Positions 23,701 to 36,370 of a DNA stretch of 64,000 nucleotides are shown here, one piece after another. The number at the start of each line of letters is the position of its first letter. Position 1 is the first letter of the stretch. The position numbers were made by a program, and so were the translations under genes. Under the pieces are notes generated by a model. It made no database searches. It saw only the letters and a list, made by a program, of their open reading frames with translations, and was not told where the DNA came from. Source of the stretch: Gibbula magus (Eukaryota > Mollusca > Gastropoda > Trochida > Trochidae); assembly GCA_936450465.1 (NCBI GenBank), contig OW388300.1:54030035-54094034 (forward strand). Reading direction: 5' to 3'.

Positions 23701-24140
23701 TTGTGTGCATCTTATTAGATTGATATACATTATCCCTATTCTTTCAATGCAAAATGCAATGTTCACGGGACCAACTGTTCGACTTTCTTGTTGATACATT
23801 AGATGTTGAAACTTTTGTCAGTATTTGGGATGATGATGATGTGTTTCTTATGTTTTTACTCGGGGGAACCCCGAATGAATGAGTAGATAATCTTGATGTA
23901 AATAGTTGGTTAAAGTGTATACAGATGATAAGCAAAATTGAAAGACAGTGGCAAAAATACTTTGCAAAATGTTGCTAAATAATCTACATTTCTAATATAC
24001 AATATATATGTATTGTAATATATCTTTAATTTTCTGACATGTGACCTGTGATTTATATCTATATGCATATCTATCTTCATATTTGAGGAAATAAAGAATA
24101 CCTATCTATCTAGTTATCTATCTATCTATCTATATATACA
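23701..24140. other. Non-coding stretch with a CTAT microsatellite
   Basis: A TATC/CTAT run lies at about 24100-24137 and an AT-rich run at 23995-24035. The minus-strand frame at 23744-23935 shows no domain. Confidence 0.6.
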
Positions 24141-25650
24141 AGAAAAAAACCAAGAAATTATTATCAAATTTTATTAAACACAAGATGGGAAACGTTTCAA
24201 AAAGACTTTGAAACTATATCTAAAAATATCCAAAATTTATATATTAGAACATCTATGTGTGAGATGAACCTTTAAATATGAATGGTTTAATAGAGAGAAT
24301 AACCATCTTGATTTCAATTATATGAAATCCATCAGTCTTGTTTATATCTCCTTTGAACATCATCGGCAACTTACCAATTGTGATATATTTATTGTCAGGT
24401 AGCACACCACATCTGAATTGACATTTTGACTACCGAAATGGGTATTGAGTGTTATAGTATAAAAATGAATTTATATACATGAGTTTATAGTTGTGCAAGT
24501 GATCGCTGTTTAAATAGATGCAAGTGGGGTTTTTGTACAGCTATATTCACCTCTGTTTGTAGCTTTCATCATAGTTATGACATCTCAAAAAGTGCACTTC
24601 TTACACTTTGTGTTATACTCGTATTATCAAACTGAAGTTTTGTTTGCATGTGTGGTTAATGTGTAAGCTTTGTAACTCACTGTTGATTCATAGGCAAGAA
24701 GGGTCGATCAAACCAGGTCCAGGCAATGTAGTGTTCATACTAAGAAATAAGATATTGCATTGTTTATTGAATTAATTTGTCCTCACGCTGCTACTTTTAG
24801 AAATAACCTCAAAAGGAAAACCTAAATGTATCACACCAACCAGTGCTCCGGTCCTATATTGCTTTCCCTCCTCACCCAGCCCACATTTATCTTATTATCA
24901 ATGGTGTGTATTTATCATTCATGTTCTCTCTGTCTACTGATTCATCAGAATATATGCTATTCTATACAAAACTAAACAATACATGTCAGATATGTATAGT
25001 TGTACATGTATCAAATGTATTGACTCTACGCTTTGGATTTATGGCAGTAAGTGGAAACAGGGTGCTGGTAATATACATTAACTTTATTGTCTTGACAGTT
25101 GTGGTCCCTTAGTGGAAAATGTGTAGTTGGCCGAGTAATCATGATCAATTACCTATATAATATGATATAGAGGAAAGATGAATCAGCGATCTTATCACCT
25201 AATGTTTAAAATACCCCATTACTCTCATTCAATGTTTTCAATGATTGTTAATGGTATATTCAAAACCACATATTGTAGTTTTATCATTTTAAATAATCTT
25301 GATACGAATACAGCTCTTAATGGTATCGTTTATGGTAGTAAAACTGCGCTGGTAAGGTACCCATTTTTAATGTGATAACATCATTATTATCATTTGATGT
25401 TGGTGACATTAGTTCTGGAACACAAGTTCTATGCAAGAAATATGGAACACGTAATATAAAGGCTTCCACTGGACGACATAATGTTAACATATACTCTTAC
25501 ATGATTGGCCATTATTGGTCACAACTGATGTTTAAACACGTGAGGGGGATACACATGGCAGTAAATAAAGTGTATTATGTGTCTAGATCAATCAATTGCA
25601 ATTAAAGGGAAATCACACTGACTTGTGTAAAGCTCCGTTTTGACTCTTGG
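24141..25650 (+). repeat. Blocks C-end, D and E copy
   Basis: AAGACTTTGAAACTATATCT, then D (TCATAGGCAAGAAGG, TTTGTCCTCACGCTGCTAC) and E (TTCATCAGAATATATGCTAT, GTGCTGGTAATATACATTAA, TGGTGACATTAG, TGTAAAGCTCCGTTTTGAC, GTGAAACTAG). This is one of the most complete D-E copies. Its three 65-89-residue frames are not shared with other copies. Confidence 0.8.
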
Positions 25651-26799
25651 TGAAACTAGTGCAACATGGTGTCAAAGAACTTAAAGGCGCTGTAGCACGT
25701 TCTGCTTACTGAAATAAAGTGATCTCAGGAAAAGGTAAAGTGTTAATAATGGCCAGATAATACTCCTCAATCAATAAAGAGAGTTCTAAAACAACTGTTA
25801 ATAGTTCGATTAAACCATGCGAGTCCATTTCCCATCGAGTGGCCAATTTACTGTGTTCACATTAAAATGGGTTCTCGAATGTAGTTCAAGTGATCTGACC
25901 GATGTTGCGATACCTAAACACACAGAGTTCAATTTTAATTATGGCACCATGATGGAATGGTCATTCATCTTGCAATCTGAACTCCTCTAACGTAACACTA
26001 TATTGTATGAACTTTAACAATAATTTGAATCGTGCTACAGAGCCTTCAATTTCTGCCAAGAAGAAGCCTGTTCTTTTGGTATTTATTATTTTGTATTACT
26101 TAATTTGAAATTTAAACATCGATAATTTTGAAATGTAATTTCCTCGCATTTTGTTAAGTTTGTTAAGATTTGTAGAAGTTGTGTCGAATTTAGGTTACGT
26201 TTTCATTCACATGTGGTTTTAGTTGCATTTGTCTCTCATGGATTCAAATATCTGTCATGCTTCTGTATCGTTTCTTTTGCCCGGAGTACAAGTAGGCTAT
26301 TACATACATGTATGTATACAATTTCGTTCAAGGACTTGAAGTGTTTACTTGCATGTAGAACAAACGTCAACAGCTTTTGATTGTTTGAACATTAGCGTTT
26401 AACAATAAATTTAAATTGTGAATTGCATGATTTACAAAATTCTCACACGGTGCACACTGTTTGCTGGAAATCTATGAATAATTGTAACACAATTACGAAA
26501 CAAAAGGCAAAAAGTAACATAAAATTGCAAATGTAGTGAAAGTAATGCGAGCGACAAATAGCAAAGTGTGAATAGGAGCATCAAGAAAGAAAATGACGTT
26601 CTGCATAAAGAAAACTCTATTTAACAACTGTGTTACGAGATCAGATCAAATGAGACAGCAGAAATATATGTGAGCGACCAGAGATGAAAGTATCCAACAT
26701 TCGCCTTATAGAGGTTTCACAGACGGACGTACAGACAGACATATAGCTAAACAAGGAGGTACAACAATCAAGGATTTTTTTTAATTTCTAGAGCTAGAC
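25651..26799. repeat. Block F remnant plus unplaced sequence
   Basis: TTACTTAATTTGAAATTTAA (26096), TTTCCTCGCATTTTG and TTTTCATTCA match block F near 35830, 38400 and 49750. The remaining about 900 bases match no other block and show no coding signal. Confidence 0.5.
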
Positions 26800-29220
26800 A
26801 TACACATATATAATATACATCACGGCAGATTTGAATAATCAATCAATAAAACATACACGTTCACGCAACAAATCGTTTTGGGACCGAAAACGTTACTCAA
26901 TAACAGCTGTCACAATGGACGCTGTTGGTCTGATAGGTGACCAGCTTCATGGCTGGACGATCTGAGCATGTGAATGTTATTTCCGTGGCCCAAACCGAGA
27001 CATGAGATGAGAGACTTCGAGTGTCACCTTTGCAAGAGTCATCCAATCCAATGTCCCTCTCTTACAATAAAATCATTCATATGGCCCATGTTCACCAGCA
27101 CTACAAAGGGGTAACTGGTTAAATCCATGATACAATAAAATCATTCATATGGCCTATGTTCACCAGCACTACAAGGGGGTAACTGGTTAAATCCATGATA
27201 CAGTAAACTTATTCATATGGCCTATGTTAACCAACAGTAGAAGTGGGTAACTGGTTAAAGCTATGATACAATAAATTATTCATATGGCCTATGTTCACCA
27301 ACAGTAGAAGTGGGTAACTGGTTAAATCTATGATACAATAAATTATTCATATGGCTTATGTTCACCAGCAGTAGAAGTGGGTAACTGGTTAAATCCATGA
27401 TACAATAAATTATTCATATGGCCTATGTTCACCAACAGTAGAAGTGGGTAACTGGTTAAAGCTATGATACAATAAATTATTCATATGGCCTATGTTCACC
27501 AACAGTAGAAGTGGGTAACTGGTTAAAGCTATGATACAATAAATTATTCATATGGTCTATGTTCACCAACAGTAGAAGTGGGTAACTGGTTAAAGCTATG
27601 ATACAATAAATTATTCATATGGCCTATGTTCACCAACAGTAGAAGTGGGTAACTGGTTAAAGCTATGATACAATAAATTATTCATATGGCCTATGTTCAC
27701 CAACAGTAGAAGTGGGTAACTGGTTAAATCTATGATACAATAAATTATTCATATGGCCTATGTTCACCAACAGTAGAAGTGGGTAACTGGTTAAAGCTAT
27801 GATACAATAAATTATTCATATGGCCTATGTTCACCAACAGTAGAAGTGGGTAACTGGTTAAAGCTATGATACAATAAATTATTCATATGGCCTATGTTCA
27901 CCAACAGTAGAAGTGGGTAACTGGTTAAAGCTATGATACAATAAATTATTCATATGGCCTATGTTCACCAACAGTAGAAGTGGGTAACTGGTTAAAGCTA
28001 TGATACAATAAATTATTCATATGGCCTATGTTCACCAACAGTAGAAGTGGGTAACTGGTTAAAGCTATGATACAATAAATTATTCATATGGCCTATGTTC
28101 ACCAACAGTAGAAGTGGGTAACTGGTTAAATCCATGATACAATAAATTATTCATATGGCCTATGTTCACCAGCAGTAGAAGTGGGTAACTGGTTAAATCC
28201 ATGATACAATAAATTATTCATATGGCCTATGTTCACCAACAGTAGAAGTGGGTAACTGGTTAAAGCTATGATACAATAAATTATTCATATGGCCTATGTT
28301 CACCAACAGTAGAAGTGGGTAACTGGTTAAAGCTATGATACAATAAATTATTCATATGGCCTATGTTAACCAACAGTAGAAGTGGGTAACTGGTTAAAGC
28401 TATGATACAATAAATTATTCATATGGCCTATGTTCACCAACAGTAGAAGTGGGTAACTGGTTAAAGCTATGATACAATAAATTATTCATATGGCCTATGT
28501 TCACCAACAGTAGAAGTGGGTAACTGGTTAAATCCATGATACAATAAATTATTCATATGGCCTATGTTCACCAGCAGTAAAAGTGGGTAACTGGTTAAAT
28601 CCATGATACAATAAATTATTCATATGGCCTATGTTCACCAACAGTAGAAGTGGGTAACTGGTTAAAGCTATGATACAATAAATTATTCATATGGCCTATG
28701 TTCACCAACAATACAACCAATTCAAACTGAGCATACTGTCTGTTCCTGTAATCGTTAAGAATACCGGAAACGAGTCAGTGGGCCGGGAAATGACTTGAGT
28801 AAACTCTGTGAGAAGAGTAAAATGGAGAATTATTTCCTTTCTAACGATTCTTCTTCGCAGCCTATTGAATAAAAGCCTTAACAACCAAAATGTTTATCTA
28901 ATTAGTCAACACTCACATAACTCATGAAGACAGTTAACATCACGACATTAGCAACATGGAACATTCCTGGCAACGACTTTAAACGGTCTTGCAGCGGATA
29001 CGACCAGTGGGTATCACATTATATGCAACAACAATTTAACAAATTCAATATTCTTCGCACTGCACAAAGGAGTTAGACGGTCAAACCACACAGCAGTAAA
29101 CTGTGCATCAGGTTAGAGGAGGACGTCTCCAATTGAAAGATGTATGCAACTCACCAGGATAGCATAACCCGGGATTAAACACGGAAAATCACCATTCCAG
29201 TGATGAGATATTCGGACGAA
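26800..29220 (+). repeat. Block G copy, expanded
   Basis: AATCAATCAATAAAACATAC, CCGAGACATGAGATGAGAG, then the 67-bp array, then CAATTCAAACTGAGCAT, GTAAACTCTGTGAGAAGAG, AACTCATGAAGACAGTTAAC and TTAGAGGAGGACGTC. Same order as 10801-12000. Confidence 0.8.
27063..28709. repeat. 67-bp tandem array, about 24.6 copies
   Basis: Units of the form TTATTCATATGGCCTATGTT ... GTGGGTAACTGGTTAAA ... ATGATACAATAAA repeat every 67 bases (for example 27544, 27611). The first three units are slightly longer and carry AATC before ATTCAT. Variants are AGCTATG/TCCATG, CAACAG/CAGCAG and rare single changes. Each unit contains CATATG and an AATAAA. There are no unique spacers between repeats, so this is not CRISPR-like. 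A single diverged copy at 11215-11300 marks the source. Confidence 0.96.
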
Positions 29221-29547
29221 ATCTAAGGCCAGGAGTTAAATTGGAAAAAGGCAACAACTTTTGAAAATTGAACATTGTTATATATTATGTTTTATTATAT
29301 GACGAGCAGTGAAATACAGGGATTTATCAGTGTAATAAACTGTCTATCAAACTACAGTGAAAATAACTTATATTTTCACTGCGAACGGTGACTGATATAA
29401 TTTGACGTCATAAAACAATGGTCTCGTGCGGCGATTTGGCTTATGACGTCACAGTGTTACCGTGGTGACGGGCTGTTCCTAGCGGCCGCTCAGCGTGAAA
29501 ACGACCCTTTTCGGACGTAATTACATGGATAATATCATATAATAAAT
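29221..29547. other. Non-coding inserted sequence with short palindromes
   Basis: Contains CAGTGAAAATAACTTATATT followed by TTCACTG (29358-29384, a perfect hairpin) and a TGACGTCATAAA / TTATGACGTCAC pair at 29402-29455, around a locally GC-rich stretch ending GCGGCCGC. With the next feature it probably forms one inserted inverted-repeat element between blocks G and P3'. Confidence 0.55.
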
Positions 29548-29710
29548 AGAATATCCGTCAATTCTTGACAAATACCATGTTTATCTCATCTCGTGAGGTA
29601 GAAAGATTATATATTTTCACTCGTGGCTGCGCCACTCGTGAAAATATAACCTTTCTACCTCACTCGATGAGATAAACATGGTATTAATCAAGAAAAGACA
29701 GATATCCTCT
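29548..29710. repeat. Large palindrome built from block P3' sequence
   Basis: The left arm ATACCATGTTTATCTCATC...GAGGTAGAAAGATTAT pairs with the right arm ...ATAACCTTTCTACCTC...GATGAGATAAACATGGTAT. The centre TTTTCACTCGTGG-CTGCG-CCACTCGTGAAAA is almost perfect. The outer parts match the GGATATCTGTCTATTCTTGA segment of block P seen at 5905 and 54645, so one arm is an inverted duplicate of macro-repeat sequence. Confidence 0.88.
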
Positions 29711-30479
29711 ATATATCTCATAATAACTTGAAGGCTCAAATAAAATTATTTTTAAAGAATTATCCTTTAATCTTATATGTTTTCCCAGTTATACGTACTT
29801 ATAACTTAGTACAGTCATGTCATTCAAGCAGTGGCAAGCGCATGTGTCCTCCTGATATGTAGTGGATATACAGTCCCAAGTTCGTTTGGAGGGGAGTGAA
29901 GATCTAGGCATCAATTGATACATTCTTTCCATGATCAAAATAAATATCTTACAATTTGCTTCTACATCTACTTTATTACAATAATTGCACAAGAAATGTT
30001 ACAACATTCCTTTAATTTTTCTCAATTATACACTCTTTATATATAATCGAATGTCACTCAACTTCTTTAAAATAATGATTTTAGAAAATGAAAATAAAAA
30101 AGTTTAATGTCAGAAAGATATTTATATGCATCTTTGCAGTGGATTTATATTGCCCTTTTCCAAGTGGATTTAAGCACATAAGACGTAGTACAATTTTATA
30201 AAATAAATACATTACAAACATAATTATTTTACAAACATAAATCACAAATACGGTCATTTCATCATATAATTATTGTAGATGTCAATATCAAGTATTTTAA
30301 TGACATCATACCAGTGTTTGACGTAAAGTTATTTTGACCTTAACCTTCGATAGTAATGTTATTCAAACCCTACCACATCGAGAATTTCTTTCAATGGTAG
30401 AACATCGCACATCACTTGCATCATATGACAATTAAGAATTTCCAGCACCCAATAATTTCTTTATAAGTGAATTACGTTA
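29711..30479 (+). repeat. Blocks P3' and Q copy
   Basis: Matches begin at about 29990 (CTTTAATTTTTCTCAATTAT, ATCGAATGTCACTCAACTTC) and continue to TTCAATGGTAGAACATCGCA (30391) and CATATGACAATTAAG. Bases 29711-29990 contain no recognised block or gene. Confidence 0.65.
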
Positions 30480-31110
30480 GATCGTATATATCTCATGTAT
30501 ACATCTATCAGACTGGACAGACACTACTATACATTACTTCTTAAAGACAGACTGATCAGGACCGTGTCGGTTATTCAACCACATTCAGTGAGACATATTA
30601 CTTCCACCATGCAATATGTACAGTTATCACCACACAACAAGGAACACTTAGAGAGCCCGGATGTGCTGTCTACAAGAGGGAGACAAGTATATGTATATAT
30701 GAGTATATATGAGTTGTTGAGGATTCTGCAGTTAGTCGAGCTGTGTAACGCCTCAGAGCCAATAGTAGCTAATATTGGAACAACAGCTAACGTTTGAAAG
30801 TCAATAAAATGATGGTAGCCCGCTGGCTTCTCACACCATGGTATACATCTATCAATCTGGACAAACACTACAAGATATTAAATCTTCCGCCATGCAATAT
30901 GTATAGTTATCACCTCACAGCAGGGAAACACTAAGAGAGCCCGGATGTGCTGTCTACAGGAGTGAGACAAGTATATGTATATATGAGGGGTTGAGGATTC
31001 CGCGGTTAGTCTGGCACTGATGTGAGACGGCTCAAAGCCACTGGTACCTAATATTGGATAAACTGCTAATGTTTGAAAGTCAATAAAATTATGCTGGTCC
31101 ATTGAACTCC
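30480..31110 (+). repeat. Block A in two tandem copies
   Basis: A first copy at 30480-30835 and a shorter second copy at 30836-31110 each begin ACATCTATCA-CTGGACA, pass GAGAGCCCGGATGTGCTGTC (both copies share this variant) and end GTTTGAAAGTCAATAAAAT. The shared GAGAGCCCGG variant shows a duplication within this unit, after it diverged from the others. Confidence 0.85.
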
Positions 31111-32580
31111 ACTCATGCCAGATTAATACAACGGAACAGTTTTACGCTTGACTGTTACTATCACGTGGTCCTTTGCCTTTCCTAGGCTCAGTTGACCGCT
31201 ATCAATAAATTTCAACAGTACTGAGCACGGATCATCGATCATCGATCATCGATCATCGTATGGGGGGACCCTTGTCATAGACCAGGGAGTTTATATGGTC
31301 GATTGCCAGCCCAACACAAGGACATGAGGCATGAATAGTAAAACTATGGCGTTTCCTTTGTCACAGTCACTTTATTCAAATAGTGCCTCTGTTTACCCAC
31401 CTTTATAATGTAATATCGTACCTGGTATGGAAGTGAAGGTAATGTGACAGATAACCTTAAAGCACTTAAAATACTCCAAGCGAGTTGGGAATGAAAAAGG
31501 AACCACGTTGGTACTGACACTAGACTCAAAATGCGTGTCTGCTTTCAGGTAGTCTTACACTCAGACTCGTAGAATATCATCATTTTGAAAGGATTCTGTG
31601 AGAAATGGGATTTTTCAGAGTGGTGTGGAGCTCAGCATGGTATAAGTATCCTCATTATGTGTCTGGTCGACTAATGTCCACTTTGCAATTGCATATTGAT
31701 AGAGCGATCAGAGAGAGTTAGCTTCAGAAGCGCACACGCAAGAACATATCCTGAGCAGACCAATTTAGAGGTAGACAATGAATCCTCTTCAAAGTCAGAG
31801 AAGCGTCCTCAGTGCGCCAGTACGACGTGATTTAATCAACGCACTGATTTATGATTGTAATGTTAATAGATTAAGGTGAGAATGAATACTGGTTACTGAC
31901 ACTTGTTCTCACACCAGGGTTATTATGTGTGTGCGCTTTTAGCATGCACTTCGTGTACTACTTGGTGAGAGAAGGTGAGAATCTTTAATTCCTCACAACA
32001 GGAGATATGAGGTAATATGGGAGTAGAGTTAAGGTTTAAAATGTGAAACTGAATTTATCGTTAAGATAAAAAGTCCAACAATTCTGGCAAGAATCTTGTT
32101 GTCAGTGTCGAGCTGATGTCCGCCAAGAAGAGGCATTCACTGATGTGTACAGTCCATATTGTCCATCTTTGGTCCCAGTATATTCTTCCTATTTTGTAAC
32201 ATTATATTGTCATATTATCCCTATTAATATGTATTTAGTTCATATATTGTTCACTTTACAGTTGCATATTGATAGAGCTATCAGAGAAGGTGAGCTTCAG
32301 AAGAGAGATTCCCACGCATGAACATATCCTGAGCAGATCAATAGAGAGGTAGACAATGAATCCCTCACAGTAGCGTCCTCTGCAGTAGCGTCCTCAGTGT
32401 CTCAGTAAGTCGTCAGTTAGTCACTGACTTGTCCTCTGCTTCAGAAGAGAGATTCCGACAAGAACATATCCTGAGCAGACCCATTTAGAGATAGACAATG
32501 AATCCCTCTGCAGCCAGAGAAGCGTCCTCAGTGTCCCAGTAAGTCGGCAGTTAGTCACTGACTTGTAAAGTTAATAGACT
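31111..32580 (+). repeat. Block B, with partial extra copies
   Basis: A first copy at 31160-31870, a second partial copy (CACCAGGGTTATTATGTGTG at 31912; TTGCATATTGATAGAGCTAT at 32263) and a third fragment (AACATATCCTGAGCAGACCC, 32463) give three AGGTAGACAATGAATCC-type segments at 31770, 32349 and 32493. The small frame starting at that ATG is frame-shifted or truncated in all three. A GATCATC heptamer is repeated about four times at 31230-31258. Confidence 0.75.
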
Positions 32581-33339
32581 GATAAATAATTGTATAATAC
32601 AACCATGAACATATTCATTGATGCTCAGATGCAAAGATAAATATATAAAACCTATTACATTATTTTGTCAGATTCTTTGGACTTAAATACAGTAATATCA
32701 AATACAGAAAATACTAGACTGGATATGGATTGGATCTTAAAAGAGATATCGATAGTAAATATGTAAAGTTATTTAAAACATTCTGTTGGTTTTAATGTAG
32801 TAGGAGATATGTTTTATAGAACTTTATTTCTAAGTAGGTATACTTTTGCTATAAATATTATTGGATCTTTAGCTGAAACCACACAACATGCATACAAATT
32901 GAAAATACTTATGGCTTTTACAGGAGCCTTAATTGCATAGACAATGTAAAGTAAATAAGCAATATTGGCAAGTATTTCATGAATTTGGAGCAGTCACAGG
33001 TTAAAGAGAGATCATACATGTATGTTATTAGTTATGTTCCTTTAAAGATAATGAATTTTTGTTGTATTTATGATCAGATTAAAAGCATCAACTTGCTTTT
33101 CATAACAGCTGTTATTCTGTAAACAAGAATGCTAAAGATGGTGATAGTCAGTCGGTAGCAAACAGAAAGTTAACCAAAAGCAGCAAGAAAAAGATAAAGA
33201 TACATTTTGTTTATAAACGATTTCTTGAAAGAAAATGGTGAAATGTTTACTTGTGTGTAAAAGGTTTTAAAACATCCGAAGTCTCAATAGAAAAATATTA
33301 AAAAGTGAAGAAAAACATAGCAAACATGTCTGTCAAATT
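32581..33339 (+). repeat. Block C copy
   Basis: AGATTCTTTGGACTTAAATA, CTGGATATGGATTGGATCTT (32718), GAAAGAAAATGGTGAAATG (33225) and TTTACTTG match block C at 16870-17360 and 23040-23690. Confidence 0.7.
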
Positions 33340-34098
33340 ATTATTAAACGCAAGATCAAAAACGACTTTGAAATTTTATCTAAAATATATCCAAAATATG
33401 TCTGTCTTTCTCTGTTTCAGACCATCTTTGAAATATGAATGTTTAACATAAAAGTCGTCTTGATTTCAATCATATCAAAAACAATAGCCTCGTATATATG
33501 TATCCCCAGTAAACCAACATGTGTGATCTATGGATTGTAGCAAATCACAATTGACATTTGGGCTACCAATGTACAGTGTATGTCTTGTTTGTTGTAGGAT
33601 CATAACAAAACTTGTGTAAGCAATTATAGTTTAAATAGAAAGAAGGTTTTTCAAGCTATATGCAACCCCGCATGTAGCTTCCAGCATAGTTTTGTCCACT
33701 AAAAAAATCCACTTTTTCCAATTTCCATTGGCCTTATATGCATTTTGTAAAATGACAATTTGTCTACCAAGATATTTCCATTGCTAATGTGGTATTAGAG
33801 GTGATTGAGTAGTAAACTTGTAACGCACTATCGATTTATAGCCAAGGGAGATCGGAAGGCATCATAGTGAGAAATATGATATTGTTCTTGACTAATTTGT
33901 CCTTGTTGCTGTGTTTCAACGATGATCTCTAGATGATCTAAAAAGAGAAATGTATATGTCTCAGACAAACCAGTCCTCAAGCCTTATTTTGCTTTCCTTC
34001 TTCACAAGACATTATCTTATTATCAATTCACTTCCTTTTTGTGAAATGATTCACATTTATGTTATAATTTAATGTTGGTGACATTAAGTCTTGGACAC
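33340..34098 (+). repeat. Blocks C-end, D and E, up to the LINE insertion
   Basis: AACGACTTTGAAATTTTATC, TTCCATTGGCCTTATATGCA, GATTTATAGCCAAGGGAG, TTTGTCCTTGTTGCTG, then E as far as TTGGTGACATTAAGTCTTGG. Block E is broken at 34098 by the LINE and resumes at 35124. Confidence 0.8.
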
Positions 34099-35123
34099 CT
34101 AAGACCTTAACACTGATAATGTTGATGATATTCTAGCCCAGCCTTTATGGTTTAACCACAAATTAAAAGACACACCACTTCATAAAAAATTGGGCGGATA
34201 AAGGAATATTATGTATTAAAGATATATGTAATGACTCTGGTATGATGCCTTTAAAAAAACAAACTTAAATATGGCATTAGAGGAACAATATTGGATTACA
34301 ATTATGTTATACATATCTTGCCTTTAACCTGGTCACAAACTATTAGAAACAGTAGAATGATACCCATTAATAGTATGACCATTACCACTTGTATCTATAA
34401 CCTTATTACAGCACCTAAGGGTGCAAGAGTTTTCTACGATAAACTAATATCAAATGACAGAAAACTCAAGATATGCTTGTATGCTGGGAAAGTATGTTTA
34501 ACTGTGACTTTGAATGACATAAGATACTCAATATAGATAGACATGTTTTAAAAGATGGCAAACTTCTTGAATTTCAATTTAAATTCCTCCATGGAATTAT
34601 TTATACAAAAACAAGAACTTATGAAAATGAAACTGATAGATTCTGATAAATGTATTGTTTGTGGTGACACACAAGAAACATTATGTCATGTATACATGGA
34701 TTGCAATGAGACTCAGACGTTTTGGAGAGAGCTTGAAATTTGGATGAATACATTCCTCAGTCAAGAAATCAAAATTACTAAATATTTGGTATGGTTTGGC
34801 ACTCTGCAACTTAATAAAATACTCAACTTCAAAATTTTTTCCGCAAAAAGGCACATCTATCTATGCAATATTTAAAATACAAAGACAAAATTAACCAACT
34901 ATTTGAAAACTTTGAAATCTATTTTTCATGCAGAAAGATATATCGCAAAAAGAAACCATGACACAGAAAAATAAAAAAATAAATGGTTTCATTTCATCCC
35001 ATATTTCAGCCAATAAATGTTTATTCTATTATATTATCTATAAGATTTTTCTTGCCTGTACTTTGCCTGTATTATCACTATTTCTGTAACTATAGGAACA
35101 AATAAAAAATAAATTGAAAAAAA
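34099..35123 (+). pseudogene. 5'-truncated L1/Tx1-like LINE ORF2 remnant
   Basis: This inserted copy keeps only the C-terminal part of a LINE ORF2 and ends in a short A-rich tail (35095-35123). Frames carry PLWFNHKLKDTPLHKKL-like and ILPLTWSQTIR peptides, then (34555-34875) FNSSMELF and LIDSDKCIVCGDTQETLCHV, a C-x2-C-x8-H-x4-C zinc-knuckle of the type found downstream of reverse transcriptase in L1-group elements. Several frameshifts and stops break it. The 12-bp AGTCTTGGACAC occurs at both edges (34087-34098 and 35124-35135), a textbook target-site duplication, and block E is contiguous across it. Assignment to L1/Tx1 rather than another clade is from motif style only. Confidence 0.8.
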
Positions 35124-36010
35124 AGTCTTGGACACAGGAAGTTATATGAAATAACTATGGTATATGTATTAGTTATACCCCACTTCCGATCTGATATACC
35201 TACTTTTCTAATACGCCTACACTTTTCAATAACTGAGAGTCAATTTTCAAATCGAAGTCATGATACTTTATAAAATGTCAGATTATAAAACATATATTTC
35301 ATTTGAAACCTTCGATGGACCCATTAGACCACGAGGCCAGTTGAAACTTTGTAGAATCCCACGGGGAAAACTATAGGGTATCATTCGATACACTCGGAGA
35401 AGTATAGGTATATCTCTCACATATAGGCTTCCAATGTACGATATAATGTTACTATAATTGGGTAACTTGAAAGCCCATTATTACTTAAAATGATGTTTAA
35501 ACTCGATTAGAGGGGTACAGATGAGAGTACATAAAGTCTAATCTTATTTATGTGTCTGGGTCAATCAATTTTCAATTACCTAACGTGTAAGCTACCCTTT
35601 TACTCCCAGTAATCGTTTTCAATGATTGACGATATTCAAAACCATACATTGAAACTTTCTCCTTGGATAAAGTTTTGTTTCGACTACAAGGTTATCCCAA
35701 TGACTTGTATAAAGCTCCGTTTCGACCCATCTGGTGAAACTAGAGCAGCCTTCTGTCAGGGTGCCTTACATGTATGTTCTAACAAGGAGAGACTGACTTC
35801 GTTTCTTTTCTTTTCATATTCATTATTTTCCATTCCTTCACTTGAAATTTAAATATTGATAAAATTGAAACGTTGTATCTGAGCATTATGTAAATATTGG
35901 TTCTTTTTATCCAGATGTGGAGAGATTCCGGCAATAGTCAAACCCTTTCTTCATTTTTCAACTGTCATATATCGGCTGTATTAAGAGAGTCTTTGCTATA
36001 TTGACAAATA
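35124..36010 (+). repeat. Blocks E (rest) and F
   Basis: Resumes with GGACACAGGAAGTTATATG, then AAAGCTCCGTTTCGACCC (35711), GGTGAAACTAGAGCAG, GTCAGGGTGCCTTACAT, and block F (TTCACTTGAAATTTAAATAT, GGTTCTTTTTATCCAGATGT). The order matches 37780-38580 and 49390-49870. Confidence 0.75.
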
Positions 36011-36168
36011 CAAAGTACCTACCACCTGAAATGTTGTTATGTTGTTTGTTTATTTTATTATTGAATAACTATATATACATTCCATTTCAAGTTACATATG
36101 TGAATGTGTAACACCTAATTATTACAATAACATTTTGCTTGTTTAAATATCTTGTTTTTCATAGATAT

Positions 36169-36370
36169 TGTTCGTTCAAAGATTTGTTTGTTCAATGACC
36201 TTGTTTGTTCAAGGACCTTCTTTGTTCAAGGATATTCTTTGTTCAAAGATATTCTTTGTTCAAAGACCTTCTTTGTTCAAGGATATTCTTTGTTCAAAGA
36301 TATTGTTTGTTCAAAGATATTGTGTGTTCAAAGATTGTGTTTGTTTAAGGATCTTATTTGTTTAAAGACG
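36169..36370 (+). repeat. 17-bp tandem array in block I
   Basis: About 12 units of GTTCAAAGATATTCTTT and variants (GACCTT, GGATAT). Single-copy block I sequence is seen at 9885-9960 and 41150-41260. Overlapping repetitive frames (FVQRY/SLFKD type) are by-products. Confidence 0.9.

Noticed and set aside
27063..28709. CRISPR-like array
   Set aside because: Repeats are 67 bp head-to-tail with no unique spacers, and the context is eukaryotic.
35690..35770. tRNA or other structured RNA in block E (AAAGCTCC...GGTGAAACTAG)
   Set aside because: The segment is well conserved among copies, but no cloverleaf, anticodon arm or canonical A and B box pair could be fitted.
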